This document shows positions 41,289 through 50,401 of a stretch of DNA of 64,000 bases, one piece after another. Made by a program: the position numbers and the translations under genes. This DNA is from Syntrophaceae bacterium (lineage in GTDB: Bacteria; Desulfobacterota; Syntrophia; Syntrophales; UBA2192): assembly GCA_013177795.1 (NCBI GenBank), contig JABLXY010000002.1, positions 372,001-436,000 of the forward strand, in the 5' to 3' direction. Numbering within the stretch: the first letter of the stretch is position 1; the number at the start of each line of letters is the position of its first letter. Below the pieces are notes generated by a model. The model made no database searches. It was not told the origin of the DNA and saw only the letters and a list, made by a program, of their open reading frames with translations.

Positions 41289-44207
41289 ATGCATCCCCGC
41301 CGGATCTCCCGTATCGCAACGCTTCTGCTCGCCGCCGTTTTCACGACGGCGTTGCCCTTCGCCCTCTGCGCCCAGCCCGACGAGCAGACCCCTGCCGCGT
41401 CGGGCACGGCCCTCGCCACGGAGCCGATCCTGACGATCGAGTCCGGGCTCCATTCCAATTCCATCCGGGACCTGTCGGCGGACGAAGAGGGCCGCTGGCT
41501 GGTGACGGGCTCCATCGACAAGACAGTGCGGATCTGGGATGCGGCGTCAGGGAGGCTATTGGGGATTCTGCGGCCGCCGATCGGAAAGTTCGGCGATGGG
41601 ACGATCCTCGCCGTCGCCGTCTCGCCCGACGGCGGCACCATCGCCTGCGGGGGCAGGACGCGGGACTCGGAGAAGTCCTACAGCATCTATCTCTTCGACC
41701 GCGAGAGCCGCCGCATGCTCAAGCGGATCGGGGGGCTCCCCGAGCCCATCACCCGGCTTCGGTTCTCGCGGGACGGACGCTTGCTGGCAGCCGGTCTTCG
41801 GGCCGGCAAGGGACTGCGGGTCTTCTCCGTCACCCGTTCGGGTGACCGGATCGATGCGGCGAAGGCGGGCGAGGATCGAGATTACGCGGACACGATCTGG
41901 GGGATGGACTTCGACTCGTCGGGCCGGCTGGTGGTCGCCTCCATCGACGGCGCAATCCGGCTCTACGACCGGGCGCTCCATCGGGTTGCGAAGCAGGCCG
42001 TCTCGAAGGAAGACAGCCCATCGTCCGTCGCCTTCTCGCCGGACGGCTCCCGGATCGCCCTGGGGCACTTCGAGGCGGGCCGGGTCGGCATCCATTCGGG
42101 GACCGATCTCACCCCGTACGAGTCGCCCCTGGCGGGAAAGACCCCCTTCCGCACGCCGCGGCTGCTGGCCGTGGCGTGGTCCCCGGACGGGAAGTATCTC
42201 TATGCGGCGGGCAATTTCGGGCAGAAGGCAAAGAACGTCATCGTCCGCTGGCCCGTCGGGAATCTCCACTCGCCGTCGTACCTGCCCGCGATCAAGACGG
42301 TCATCCGCAACGTCCTGGCCCTGGGAAACGGCCGCGTGGCCGTCAGCGGCGTCAACGGCGACCTCGCCCTCATCGACGCCACGGGGCGGGAGATCTTTGC
42401 GAAGACACCCGGCCTCGACTACCTCAGCTCGAAGGCCTTCTCCATCTCGCCCGACGCCGTGACGGTGAAGTTCGACTTCGTCGCGGAGGGCGGGGCCCCG
42501 GCGAAGTTTTCCGTCGAATCGCGGCGGCTCGAACTCAACCCGGGACCCGGCCTGACGCTGATGGACCCGATCCAGAAGTCGAAGGCGATCGTGCTGACGG
42601 ACTGGCTGCTGAAGAGCGAGCCGAAGCTCAACGGTAAACCCCTGCCCGTGCGGACCCGCGACCAGGGCACCGGCTACGCCATCGCGCCCGACCACCGCAG
42701 CTTCGTGTACGGGACCTGGTTCAACCTCTACCGCTTCGATGCCGGCGGCCGGGAGATCTGGCACCGTTCCATCCAGGCGGCTGCACGGGCCGTCAATATC
42801 TCGGCGGACGGCCGCATCGCCGTCGTGGGGATGAGCGACGGCACGATCCGGTGGTACCGGATGAAGGACGGCCGGGAGCTTGCGGCCTTCTATCCCCACA
42901 GCGACCGCAGGCGCTGGGTCCTCTGGACGCCGTCGGGCTACTACGACGCCAGCGAGGGCGGCGACGAGCTCATCGGCTGGCACGTCAACAACGGGCCCGA
43001 CAGGGAGGCAAGCTTCTATCCCGTGTCGCGGTTCTTCGAGAGGTTCTACCGCCCTGAGGTCGTGTCCCGCGTGGTCCTCGACATCGAGACCGACACGGCC
43101 GTCGTGGCCGCCCTGGGCGGGAAGGCCGCCCCGGACATCGAGACGGCCGGGATCAGGCCGCCGCCCGAGGCGGCCATCGTGTCGCCCCTGCCGGGCCGGC
43201 AGTTCGACAGCGAAGCGCTGGAGGTCAAGGTCGTCGCCGAGGACATGGGCGGCGGCATCGCGGAGGTCCGGCTCTACCAGAACGGCAAGCTCCTGCCCCG
43301 CGAAGCGGTCGCGAGGGTCACCAGGGAGGGAAGCTCGCAGGAGCATCTCTTCCGGGTCAGCCTCGTCGAGGGGGAAAACCGGCTCAAGGTCGTGGCGCTG
43401 AGCCGCGACCGCGTCGAGAGCAGCCCCATGGAGATCACCGTCACGCTCCGGGGGGCGGAGAAACAGAGCGACCTGCACCTCGTCGTCGTCGGGATCAACC
43501 GCTACCGCAACGCGGCGCTGAACCTGGCCTACGCCGAGACCGACGCGAAGGGGGTTCTCGACTTCTTCCAGTCCCCCGGCGTCAAGAGGCTCTTCAGGCA
43601 CGTCCACGTCTACTCGGCCATGAGCGAGCAGGCGACGGGACAGCGGATTAAGGGCCTCCTGGCCGAGGTGGGCGGGAAGGCCCAGCCGCAGGACACCCTG
43701 CTGATCTACCTGGCCGGGCACGGCGACACGGTAGGCGAGGAGTGGTACTTCATCCCCCACGACGTCATGGCGCCCGAGATCGAGCAGGAGCTCCGGAAGG
43801 GAGGCATCTCCAACGCCTTCATCAGCGAGTCGATCAAGCAGTGCAGGGCCCAGAAGGTGTTCGTGATGATCGACGCCTGCAAGTCGGGCAAACTCGTGCT
43901 CGCCATGCGCAGCACCGAGGCGCGCAAGGCCCTCGTGCAGCTCGCCCGCTCGACGGGCACCTACATCGTCTCGGCCTCGATGGACCAGCAGTACGCCGCC
44001 GAGATCAAGGCGCTGGGCCACGGGGTGTTCACCTACACGCTCCTCGAGGGGCTCCAGGGCAAGGGGGGCGCCAAGAAGGTGACCGTCGAGGGGCTCATCC
44101 ACTACGTCAAGGAGAGGCTCCCGGAGCTCACGGAGAAACACCGCGGCCAGGCCCAGTACCCCGTGAGCTGGGGCTCGGGCATGGACTTCCCCCTGGCGCT
44201 GCACTGA
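41289..44207 (+). CDS. Secreted WD40-repeat protein with C-terminal caspase-like (C14) domain
   Basis: 972 residues. A signal peptide (about 1-28) is followed by WD40-type beta-propeller repeats (about 50-570: SNSIRDLSADEEGRWLVTGSIDKTVRIWDAASG, LRFSRDGRLLAAGLRAGKGLRVF, VAFSPDGSRIALGHF, NISADGRIAVVGMSDGTIRWY). An Ig-like segment follows (about 625-720: PEAAIVSPLPGRQFDSEALEVKVVAED). The final 240 residues form a peptidase C14 caspase-like domain (LHLVVVGINRYRNAALNLAYAETDAKGVLDFF) with the His-Cys dyad at His811 (YLAGHGDT) and Cys864 (MIDACKSG). Metacaspase-like proteins cleave after basic residues or act as regulators; the exported location is notable. The substrate is unknown. Confidence 0.9.
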   Translation: MHPRRISRIATLLLAAVFTTALPFALCAQPDEQTPAASGTALATEPILTIESGLHSNSIRDLSADEEGRWLVTGSIDKTVRIWDAASGRLLGILRPPIGKFGDGTILAVAVSPDGGTIACGGRTRDSEKSYSIYLFDRESRRMLKRIGGLPEPITRLRFSRDGRLLAAGLRAGKGLRVFSVTRSGDRIDAAKAGEDRDYADTIWGMDFDSSGRLVVASIDGAIRLYDRALHRVAKQAVSKEDSPSSVAFSPDGSRIALGHFEAGRVGIHSGTDLTPYESPLAGKTPFRTPRLLAVAWSPDGKYLYAAGNFGQKAKNVIVRWPVGNLHSPSYLPAIKTVIRNVLALGNGRVAVSGVNGDLALIDATGREIFAKTPGLDYLSSKAFSISPDAVTVKFDFVAEGGAPAKFSVESRRLELNPGPGLTLMDPIQKSKAIVLTDWLLKSEPKLNGKPLPVRTRDQGTGYAIAPDHRSFVYGTWFNLYRFDAGGREIWHRSIQAAARAVNISADGRIAVVGMSDGTIRWYRMKDGRELAAFYPHSDRRRWVLWTPSGYYDASEGGDELIGWHVNNGPDREASFYPVSRFFERFYRPEVVSRVVLDIETDTAVVAALGGKAAPDIETAGIRPPPEAAIVSPLPGRQFDSEALEVKVVAEDMGGGIAEVRLYQNGKLLPREAVARVTREGSSQEHLFRVSLVEGENRLKVVALSRDRVESSPMEITVTLRGAEKQSDLHLVVVGINRYRNAALNLAYAETDAKGVLDFFQSPGVKRLFRHVHVYSAMSEQATGQRIKGLLAEVGGKAQPQDTLLIYLAGHGDTVGEEWYFIPHDVMAPEIEQELRKGGISNAFISESIKQCRAQKVFVMIDACKSGKLVLAMRSTEARKALVQLARSTGTYIVSASMDQQYAAEIKALGHGVFTYTLLEGLQGKGGAKKVTVEGLIHYVKERLPELTEKHRGQAQYPVSWGSGMDFPLALH

Positions 44208-44226
44208 GCGGCCGCCGCCTTTGTCT

Positions 44227-44255
44227 TTGACACTCCTGCCGCGATCCCCTATGAT
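44227..44255 (+). promoter_or_regulatory. Sigma-70 promoter for the YihY-family gene
   Basis: TTGACA (44227-44232) and TATGAT (44250-44255) are separated by exactly 17 bases. The ATG at 44251 lies inside the -10 box, which rules it out as the start codon and supports ATG 44326. Confidence 0.75.
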
Positions 44256-44325
44256 TCCAATTGCGAACCGGCGCGGACCCGGCAGGGCCGGCCGCGGGGT
44301 CTATTCTTCCGTTTCGGATCGGGCG

Positions 44326-45189
44326 ATGATCAGGGTCTACAAGGCGCTGGCGTCAATCGGCCGGGTTGCCGGCTTCCTGATGCGCGTCCTGAACAGCTTC
44401 CGGCTCAACCAGGGCATGCTGCTGTCCGGCGCCGTCGCCTACTACACCCTCCTGTCCATCATCCCCATGCTGATCCTGATCCTCATCGTGCTGTCGCACT
44501 ACGTGGAGCAGGAGCGGCTGCTCGAGACGGTGACGACGTACCTCGAGATGTTCATGCCCGGCTATGCGGCCTCGCTGGCGCAGCAGGTCAAGGTGTTCCT
44601 GCAGTACCGCCGGGTCATCGGGCTCGTGGGCTTCGCGATCCTGCTGTTTTTCAGCTCCGTGGCGTTCACGGTGCTCGAAAACGCCATCTCGGTGATCTTC
44701 CACCGGGTGCGGCGCCGGCGCCGGCACTTTCTGGTCTCGAGCATCCTGCCCTACGCCTTCATCGTGCTGATCGGCGTGAGCATCCTCTTCCTCTCTTTCG
44801 TGAACTTCATGCTGGAGCCCCTCGAGGGCTCTAGGCTGGTCGTGTTCGGGCGCGCGATCAGCCTCGGCCCGCTGTTCGGCCTGGCGGTCTACCTGCTGGG
44901 GCTCGTCGCGGAGGTGTTCCTGATCACGGCCCTGTACCTCGTGCTGCCCGTCGGGTCGATCACGTTCCGGCATGCGTTCGTCGGGGGGCTGGCCGCCGCA
45001 GTCCTGTGGGAAATCACCCGGCGGGCGATCATCTGGTATTACAAGACGTACACCTTCGTGAACCTGATCTACGGCTCCTTCGCCTCGCTCGTGGTATTCC
45101 TGCTCAGCGTCGAGGCGGTGGCCATCATCGTCCTGCTGGGGGCCCAGGTCATCGCGGAGCTCGAGCACGTCAACGAGAAGATCCGTTAG
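44326..45189 (+). CDS. YihY/BrkB-family inner-membrane protein
   Basis: 287 residues from ATG 44326. About six membrane helices: LSGAVAYYTLLSIIPMLILILIVLSHYV (about 31-60), VIGLVGFAILLFFSSVAFTVLENAI, LPYAFIVLIGVSILFLSFVNFML, LGPLFGLAVYLLGLVAEVFLITALYLVLP and the last SLVVFLLSVEAVAIIVLLGAQVI. These and the family AYYTLLSIIP and FVGGLAAAVLWEITR motifs mark the YihY/virulence-factor BrkB family, once misnamed RNase BN. Molecular function is not established; a transport role is suspected. It has its own promoter and is convergent with the chemoreceptor. Confidence 0.92.
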   Translation: MIRVYKALASIGRVAGFLMRVLNSFRLNQGMLLSGAVAYYTLLSIIPMLILILIVLSHYVEQERLLETVTTYLEMFMPGYAASLAQQVKVFLQYRRVIGLVGFAILLFFSSVAFTVLENAISVIFHRVRRRRRHFLVSSILPYAFIVLIGVSILFLSFVNFMLEPLEGSRLVVFGRAISLGPLFGLAVYLLGLVAEVFLITALYLVLPVGSITFRHAFVGGLAAAVLWEITRRAIIWYYKTYTFVNLIYGSFASLVVFLLSVEAVAIIVLLGAQVIAELEHVNEKIR

Positions 45190-45210
45190 GGCAGGGACAC
45201 GGACGGAAGA

Positions 45211-45239
45211 GGGCATCCCGCGGGCGACGCGGGATGCCC
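45211..45239. terminator. Perfect 12-bp hairpin between convergent genes
   Basis: GGGCATCCCGCG (45211-45222) and CGCGGGATGCCC (45228-45239) pair perfectly around loop GGCGA between the convergent YihY and chemoreceptor genes. No T-tract; the symmetry suits termination in both directions. Confidence 0.65.
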
Positions 45240-45267
45240 CTCCCGTTGCGGTTGCCCGACGTCGGGT

Positions 45268-47133
45268 CTAGAAATCCTTGAAGCCGCCGTCGCGCAGCGG
45301 CGGAACGGCCTCTTCGGCCTTTTTCGTCTTGCCGATTCCGATTGTGCCGGCGATCTTCGCCGCAAGGCTTGTGGCGGCGCTGGCGGGCTTCGCCGCCGCA
45401 TCACCCGCCACCGAGCCGGCGACGATCCGCATCAGGGTCTCGGCCACGGCCTGCATCTGGCCCGCCTGGGCATTGAGCTCCTCCGAGGCGGAGGCGGACT
45501 CCTCGGCGTTGGCCGCCGTCTGCTGAACGACTTTGTCCATCTCGGTGATCGCGCTGCTCACCTGGTCGATGCCGCGGGCCTGCTCCTGCGAGGCGGCGGC
45601 GATTTCCGCGACCAGCCCGGAGACCTTCACCGCGTTGCGGTTCAGCTCGGCGAAGGCGTCGGTCGTCTTTGACACCAGGGCCGAACCTTCCTTCACCCGG
45701 CTCGCCGTGCTCTCGATCAGGGTGGCGGTCAGCTTGGCCGACTCGGCGGCCCGCATGGCCAGGTTGCGCACCTCGCTGGCCACCACGGCGAATCCCGCCC
45801 CGGCCTCGCCGGCCCGCGCGGCCTCGACGGCGGCGTTGAGGGCCAGGAGATTGGTCTGGAAGGCGATCTCGTCGATCGTCTTGATGATCTTGCCCGTCTC
45901 CTCGCTGGCCTTGCTGATCGCGTCCATGGAGCGCACCAGCTCCCGCATCGAGGCCTCGGCCTTCTCCACGGCGGCTTTCGTGGAGCCCATCAGCGCGTCG
46001 GCGCTCTGCGAGTTGTCGGCGTTCTGCCTGGTCATGGACGACATCTCCTCCATCGACGCTGCGGTCTCCTCGAGGGAAGAGGCCTGCTCCGAGGCCCCTT
46101 CGGCCAGATGCTGGCTGGAGGAGGCCACCTGGGAGGCCGCGGAGGACACCTGCGCTGCGGCCTCGTGGATCTCCGAGGCGGCGCGGGCCACCGGGTCTGC
46201 GATCCCCCGGGCGAACAGCAGGGTGAGGCCGACCGAGAGGACCAGGAGGAAGGCGCCGGTCAGCGCGAGGACGTTGCGGATCTCATGCGCCCCGCTCACG
46301 GCTTCGTCGAGGTCCATGACGGACAGGGCCGCCCAGCCGTTGACCTGGACGGGGCTGACGGCGGCGATCTTCTTCCGCCCGCCGTAGGTGTAACCCGCGA
46401 AACCCGGCTTCTGCGACTGCACGAGGGCCCAGAGGTCCCTCATCTCCTCGAGCTTGCTCACGTCGAGCTTGAAGACGGCCTCGGCCTTCGGGTGGATCAT
46501 CACCATCCCCTCGCGGTTGATGACGCTGGCGTAGCCCGTCTTGCCGACCTTGATCTCGGCGAACCGGGCCGACAGGGCATCGGTCGTCATGATCGTGGCG
46601 ATGGCGCCCAGGAACTTGCCGTCCTTCACGATGGGCACGCAGAAGGGCAGGACGGGCTTGCCTGTCGTCTTCGCCAGGACCATGTCGCCCACGACGGGCT
46701 TCATCTCGGCCTTGGCCTTCTTGAAGTAATCCCGGTCCCCGAGGTCGATGCCGATGTTCTTCCCGCCGTGGGAGTCGGCAAAACCGCGGCCCGAGGGGTC
46801 GAGGCCGTAGACGACCTGGTAGTCGCCGCTGACGGCCGCGAAGTGCTTGAGCACCTCGCTGAACGACGCGCTCTGCTTCTCGGCGGCCTGGATCGTGTCG
46901 GGCCTTGCGGCGAGTTCACGGGCCAGCTTGAGTTCCTTGTCCACGATGACACGCACCAGGTTGCCCGCCCCCTCGGATATCTCCTGCAGCATCGACTGGC
47001 TGGCCTCCGTCAGGGCCCGGTCGGCCTTCCACCAGGAGATCGCCCCGCTGAGCGACAGGGGGATCACGATCATCAGAATGCCCCCGGTCACAAGCCTTGC
47101 CTTTAGGGATTTTCCGAACGAGAATCGCTTCAT
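45268..47133 (-). CDS. Methyl-accepting chemotaxis protein with periplasmic dCache-type sensor
   Basis: 621 residues. ATG 47133 is preferred since GGAGG lies upstream; the in-frame ATG at 47151 overlaps that site. TM1 is at about 14-36 and TM2 at about 290-312. Between them is a double-Cache-like sensor ([56 protein letters not shown]), a fold that usually binds amino or carboxylic acids. No clear HAMP domain follows TM2. The signalling tip reads [36 protein letters not shown] (about 430-465). The C-terminus ends GGFKDF, only loosely like a CheR-tether pentapeptide. No che genes are adjacent. Confidence 0.93.
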   Translation of the reverse strand: MKRFSFGKSLKARLVTGGILMIVIPLSLSGAISWWKADRALTEASQSMLQEISEGAGNLVRVIVDKELKLARELAARPDTIQAAEKQSASFSEVLKHFAAVSGDYQVVYGLDPSGRGFADSHGGKNIGIDLGDRDYFKKAKAEMKPVVGDMVLAKTTGKPVLPFCVPIVKDGKFLGAIATIMTTDALSARFAEIKVGKTGYASVINREGMVMIHPKAEAVFKLDVSKLEEMRDLWALVQSQKPGFAGYTYGGRKKIAAVSPVQVNGWAALSVMDLDEAVSGAHEIRNVLALTGAFLLVLSVGLTLLFARGIADPVARAASEIHEAAAQVSSAASQVASSSQHLAEGASEQASSLEETAASMEEMSSMTRQNADNSQSADALMGSTKAAVEKAEASMRELVRSMDAISKASEETGKIIKTIDEIAFQTNLLALNAAVEAARAGEAGAGFAVVASEVRNLAMRAAESAKLTATLIESTASRVKEGSALVSKTTDAFAELNRNAVKVSGLVAEIAAASQEQARGIDQVSSAITEMDKVVQQTAANAEESASASEELNAQAGQMQAVAETLMRIVAGSVAGDAAAKPASAATSLAAKIAGTIGIGKTKKAEEAVPPLRDGGFKDF

Positions 47134-47557
47134 GTGTGCCTGCACCTCCATTCGTTGCGTCGGGCGGCCGGGCCTGCGGGCGCAGACGATCGCGCGGCCG
47201 GCCGGGTTGCGGGTCGCACCCGGGCGGGCGTCGCAGAGTCAAAGACGGGGGTAATGCGCGGACGGCGGTTCGTCCGGCGGAAAAAGGCAGACAGGTATGA
47301 GTGCCGAAGGTAAAGAGCGTATATCCGTCTTCGGTTCTTTGCGGTCGTGCGTCGTTTGCGGACCGACCGTGATTACCATCGTCAGAAGGAGCCGGAACTT
47401 TAGTCCCCGCGCTTTGCCCACGGCGGGCTGCGGGTCCCGCAATGCATCAGGATCGCCCTTACCTTGGGTGGCAAATCGTGGTATGACTACAGTCGATTGA
47501 AAAATCCTTCCGTGCAGAATTCATGCCGGGCGCGCATGTCTCGGCAAGGAGGACGTC
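47134..47557. other. Intergenic region between divergent chemoreceptor and MscS genes
   Basis: About 420 bases without a supported gene. It must hold promoters for both directions. A candidate motility-sigma promoter for the chemoreceptor lies at 47376-47402. No clear promoter for the mscS-type gene was found; its start has AAGGAGG 8 bases upstream. Confidence 0.5.
47376..47402 (-). promoter_or_regulatory. Candidate sigma-28-type promoter for the chemoreceptor
   Basis: On the minus strand TAAA (47402-47399) is followed after 15 bases by GACGATGG (47383-47376), matching 5 of 8 positions of the GCCGATAA -10 element with correct spacing. It lies about 245 bases before the chemoreceptor start. 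The match is weak. Confidence 0.3.
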
Positions 47558-49336
47558 ATGGGTTTTGTTCGAACCCGGCTCGCCGGAGTTGGTCTGGTAC
47601 TGCTGACAGCCGTCCTGATCGCGGCGTCGGCCGCGGCCGCAGAGAAGGCCGGTCCCGCAGCGGCGGCCAAGGGTGCCCCTCCCGCCGACGCCGAGACCAC
47701 CTACGACGACCCCCTGGGGCGCAGCACGCCGCAGGGCGCCGTCGTCGGCTTCCTGAAGGCCATGAAGCGCGAGGACTACGAGCGGGCCGTCGAATACCTC
47801 GACACCCGGCAGACGGGGAAGCGTGCCGAGCAGCTCGCCCGGGAGCTCAGCACCATCCTCAACGAGGCGATGACGACCGTCACGACCGCGCTCAGCGTCA
47901 ATCCCCAAGGGAATCTCCAGGACAGCCCCCTGGCCAACCGCGAGATCGTGGGCACCGTCAAGACAAGGAGCGGGGAGTACAAGATCCAGCTCGAGCGCGT
48001 CCAGAGGGAAAACAACCCCCCGATCTGGCTCTTTGCCTCGGAGACGCTGAAGCTCGTGCCGAAGATCCACGAGGAGGTGGACATCCCCTGGCTCGAGCGG
48101 TACCTGCCCGCGGCGCTCACGGAGACCCGAATCGCCGATCAGCCGCTGTACGTGTGGCTTCTTCCCCTCGCGGTTCTTCCCCTGGCGGTTCTTCTTGGCT
48201 GGCTCTTCACGAGGGCGATTCTTGCTTTGGTCCGCGAGCCGATGCGCAAGCGCCTCGGCGAGGAGGCGATGGACAAGTTCGCAGGGATCGGGAAGCCCCT
48301 GATGCTCCTTTTCTTGTCGGGTGCGGTGTACATCATCTCTTACAGCTCGACCTCGCTCCTCACACGGCTGTTCTGGACGTTCCTGGCCTCGACGATGGCC
48401 GTCTTCGGCCTGACGTGGCTTCTGCTCTACGTGATCGACGCGGTCGCGGGGGCCGTCGAACGGCGCAGGCCGGAGGCCGCCAACGCGGTCATCCGCCTTT
48501 CGGCGACGCTGCTGAAGGCCCTGGCCGTCATCGTGGGACTCGTGGTCGTCTTCTATTACTTTGCGGGCATCAACCTCACGGCCGTGGTGGCCGGCCTCGG
48601 CATCGGCGGCATCGCCGTGGCCTTTGCCGCCCAGAAGACGATCGAGAACTTCCTGGGCGGGCTGTTCCTCGTCTGGGACAAGCCCATCCGGCTGGGCGAT
48701 TACTGCAGGACCGGCGAGCACGCCGGCACCGTCGAGCACATCGGCCTGCGGTCGACACAGATCCGGACGCTCAACCGAACCGTCGTCTCCATCCCCAACG
48801 GGCAGCTCTCGTCGGTGAGCGTCGAGAACTTCTCCCTGCGGGACCGGTTCCTCTTCCGGCACACCCTGAATCTGCGCTACGAAACCACGGCGGACCAGCT
48901 CCGCTATGTCCTGACGTCAATCCGCGAACTGCTGTACCGGCACCCCAAGGTGGACGCCTCGACGGCCCGCGTCCGCTTTGTCGCCTTCGGGCAGTCCTCG
49001 CTCGACCTGGAGATCTTCGCCTACGTCCTCGAGACCGAGGTTGCGGCCTTTCTCGCCGTCCAGGAGGACCTGCTGCTGCGGATCATGGACCTCGTCGAGG
49101 CGAGCGGCAGCGGCTTCGCCTTCCCCTCGCGGACCCTCTACATGGCGAAGGACGCGGGGCTCGACGCGGAGAAGCAGCGGGCGGCCGCCGAGACCGTCAG
49201 GCAATGGAGGCGCGAGGGCGAGCTTCCCTTTCCGGACCACCGTCCCGTGAAGGTCTCGCAGCTCGAGGGCACGCTGGACTACCCGCCCGAGGGCTCGGCG
49301 CTGCTGCAGAAGAAGCCGGACGAGACGCAGGCGTGA
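47558..49336 (+). CDS. MscS-family mechanosensitive ion channel
   Basis: 592 residues. A signal peptide (about 1-28) is followed by a periplasmic DUF-like region (about 45-195) with a conserved DPLGRSTPQGAVVGFLKAM opening, then several membrane helices (about 200-345). The MscS core has the pore helix FAGINLTAVVAGLGIGGIAVAFAAQKTIENFLGGLFL (about 330-368) and the beta domain RLGDYCRTGEHAGTVEHIGLRSTQIRTLNRTVVSIPNGQLSS. The C-terminal alpha/beta part closes the cage (about 430-540). It would release solutes on hypo-osmotic shock. Larger than E. coli MscS (286 residues), as in MscM/YbdG-like members. Confidence 0.93.
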   Translation: MGFVRTRLAGVGLVLLTAVLIAASAAAAEKAGPAAAAKGAPPADAETTYDDPLGRSTPQGAVVGFLKAMKREDYERAVEYLDTRQTGKRAEQLARELSTILNEAMTTVTTALSVNPQGNLQDSPLANREIVGTVKTRSGEYKIQLERVQRENNPPIWLFASETLKLVPKIHEEVDIPWLERYLPAALTETRIADQPLYVWLLPLAVLPLAVLLGWLFTRAILALVREPMRKRLGEEAMDKFAGIGKPLMLLFLSGAVYIISYSSTSLLTRLFWTFLASTMAVFGLTWLLLYVIDAVAGAVERRRPEAANAVIRLSATLLKALAVIVGLVVVFYYFAGINLTAVVAGLGIGGIAVAFAAQKTIENFLGGLFLVWDKPIRLGDYCRTGEHAGTVEHIGLRSTQIRTLNRTVVSIPNGQLSSVSVENFSLRDRFLFRHTLNLRYETTADQLRYVLTSIRELLYRHPKVDASTARVRFVAFGQSSLDLEIFAYVLETEVAAFLAVQEDLLLRIMDLVEASGSGFAFPSRTLYMAKDAGLDAEKQRAAAETVRQWRREGELPFPDHRPVKVSQLEGTLDYPPEGSALLQKKPDETQA

Positions 49337-49364
49337 AAGACGGGAGGGGGCAGGGGGTACAGTG

Positions 49365-50396
49365 ATGAGAGGCTCGAAAACGGTCAGGGTGAAGCGAATT
49401 TCGTGCGGCACGGCGGTGCTCGTGCTGTTTGCCGTTGCCTGGCTGTTGGGGTCCTGCGCCCTCCTGAAACCCCGGGTGCCCGATGCCAAGCCGGAGCCTG
49501 TCGCCGGTGCGGTCCACGTCGTCGTGGTGGGGGACCCCCACTATCCCGGCAAGTCCCCGGACCGGAAGGAGGCCGTCCTGCGCTCGATCAACGAATGGCC
49601 CGACGTCGCCCTCGTGGCCGTCGTGGGGGATCTCGCCGAGGATGTCGGCCGGCCCGCGGAATACGAGGCAGCGAGGGCCTTCTTCGGCAGCCTGCAGAAG
49701 CCGAGGGCCTTCATCGTCGGCAATCACGATTACTGGTACGCCGACGAGAAGAGCGAAGACGCCACCCGCCTCCCGGGCACGGCCGCGACGCGCGCGGAAA
49801 AGCTCGACCGGTTCCGCGCCGCTTTCGGGATGCGGGAGCTTTACTACGAGAAGCGCCTCGGGGGCTACCGGCTCGTCTTCCTGTCGGCCGATCACCTGAC
49901 GAGCAGACACTTCACCGAGATGTCGCCGGCCCAGCTCGGCTGGCTGCGCGACGAGCTCGGCCGCGACCGCGGCGTGCCGACGATCGTCTTCTTTCACGCG
50001 CCGCTCCAGGGGACGCTCGAGCGCTACGACTTTCCGGACTTCATTGCCAAGCCCGACGATGTGATCGGGGAGATCCTGGAGGCAAACCCCCAGGTATTCC
50101 TCTGGGTGTCCGGTCACGTGCACCTGTCGGCGCGCAGCGCGAGCTACCCCGGCGGCGACCGGCTCTACGCGGGCCGTGTCCGCAGCATCTCCGTGCCGGA
50201 CCTGAACCGCTGGACGATCTGGACGACGTCGCTGTACCTTCACCCCGACAGGGTCGAGGTCAGGACGTGGAACCACCGCTGGGGCTTCTGGGAGCGTCAC
50301 AAGGACCTCACCGTCCTGCCGCCCGCGAGCGCGAAGCCGTCAAGCGAGACGGGCGGCCCGAAGACCGGCATTTCCCCCGCTCTGCAGTCCCGGTAG
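49365..50396 (+). CDS. Metallophosphoesterase lipoprotein
   Basis: 343 residues. ATG 49365 is chosen over GTG 49362; a GGGAGGGGG tract lies 15-20 bases upstream. The signal ends WLLGSC (Cys about 29), a lipobox. The calcineurin-like core has all blocks: VVGDPHY (about 53), VVGDLAEDVG (about 87), VGNHDYWY (about 118), a His in VFFHAPLQG and VSGHVHLSA. These chelate two metals for phosphoester hydrolysis at the cell envelope. It precedes the RNB nuclease gene by 5 bases, so the two are probably cotranscribed. Natural substrate unknown. Confidence 0.92.
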   Translation: MRGSKTVRVKRISCGTAVLVLFAVAWLLGSCALLKPRVPDAKPEPVAGAVHVVVVGDPHYPGKSPDRKEAVLRSINEWPDVALVAVVGDLAEDVGRPAEYEAARAFFGSLQKPRAFIVGNHDYWYADEKSEDATRLPGTAATRAEKLDRFRAAFGMRELYYEKRLGGYRLVFLSADHLTSRHFTEMSPAQLGWLRDELGRDRGVPTIVFFHAPLQGTLERYDFPDFIAKPDDVIGEILEANPQVFLWVSGHVHLSARSASYPGGDRLYAGRVRSISVPDLNRWTIWTTSLYLHPDRVEVRTWNHRWGFWERHKDLTVLPPASAKPSSETGGPKTGISPALQSR

Positions 50397-50401
50397 ACAG
50401 G

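Noticed and set aside
41556-44204. 882-residue minus-strand frame opposite the caspase-like gene
   Set aside because: The plus frame has a signal peptide, WD40 motifs and a catalytic dyad; the minus frame has none.
44251-44325. ATG 44251 as start of the YihY-family gene
   Set aside because: It lies within the -10 box of a TTGACA-N17-TATGAT promoter, so it would precede the transcription start.
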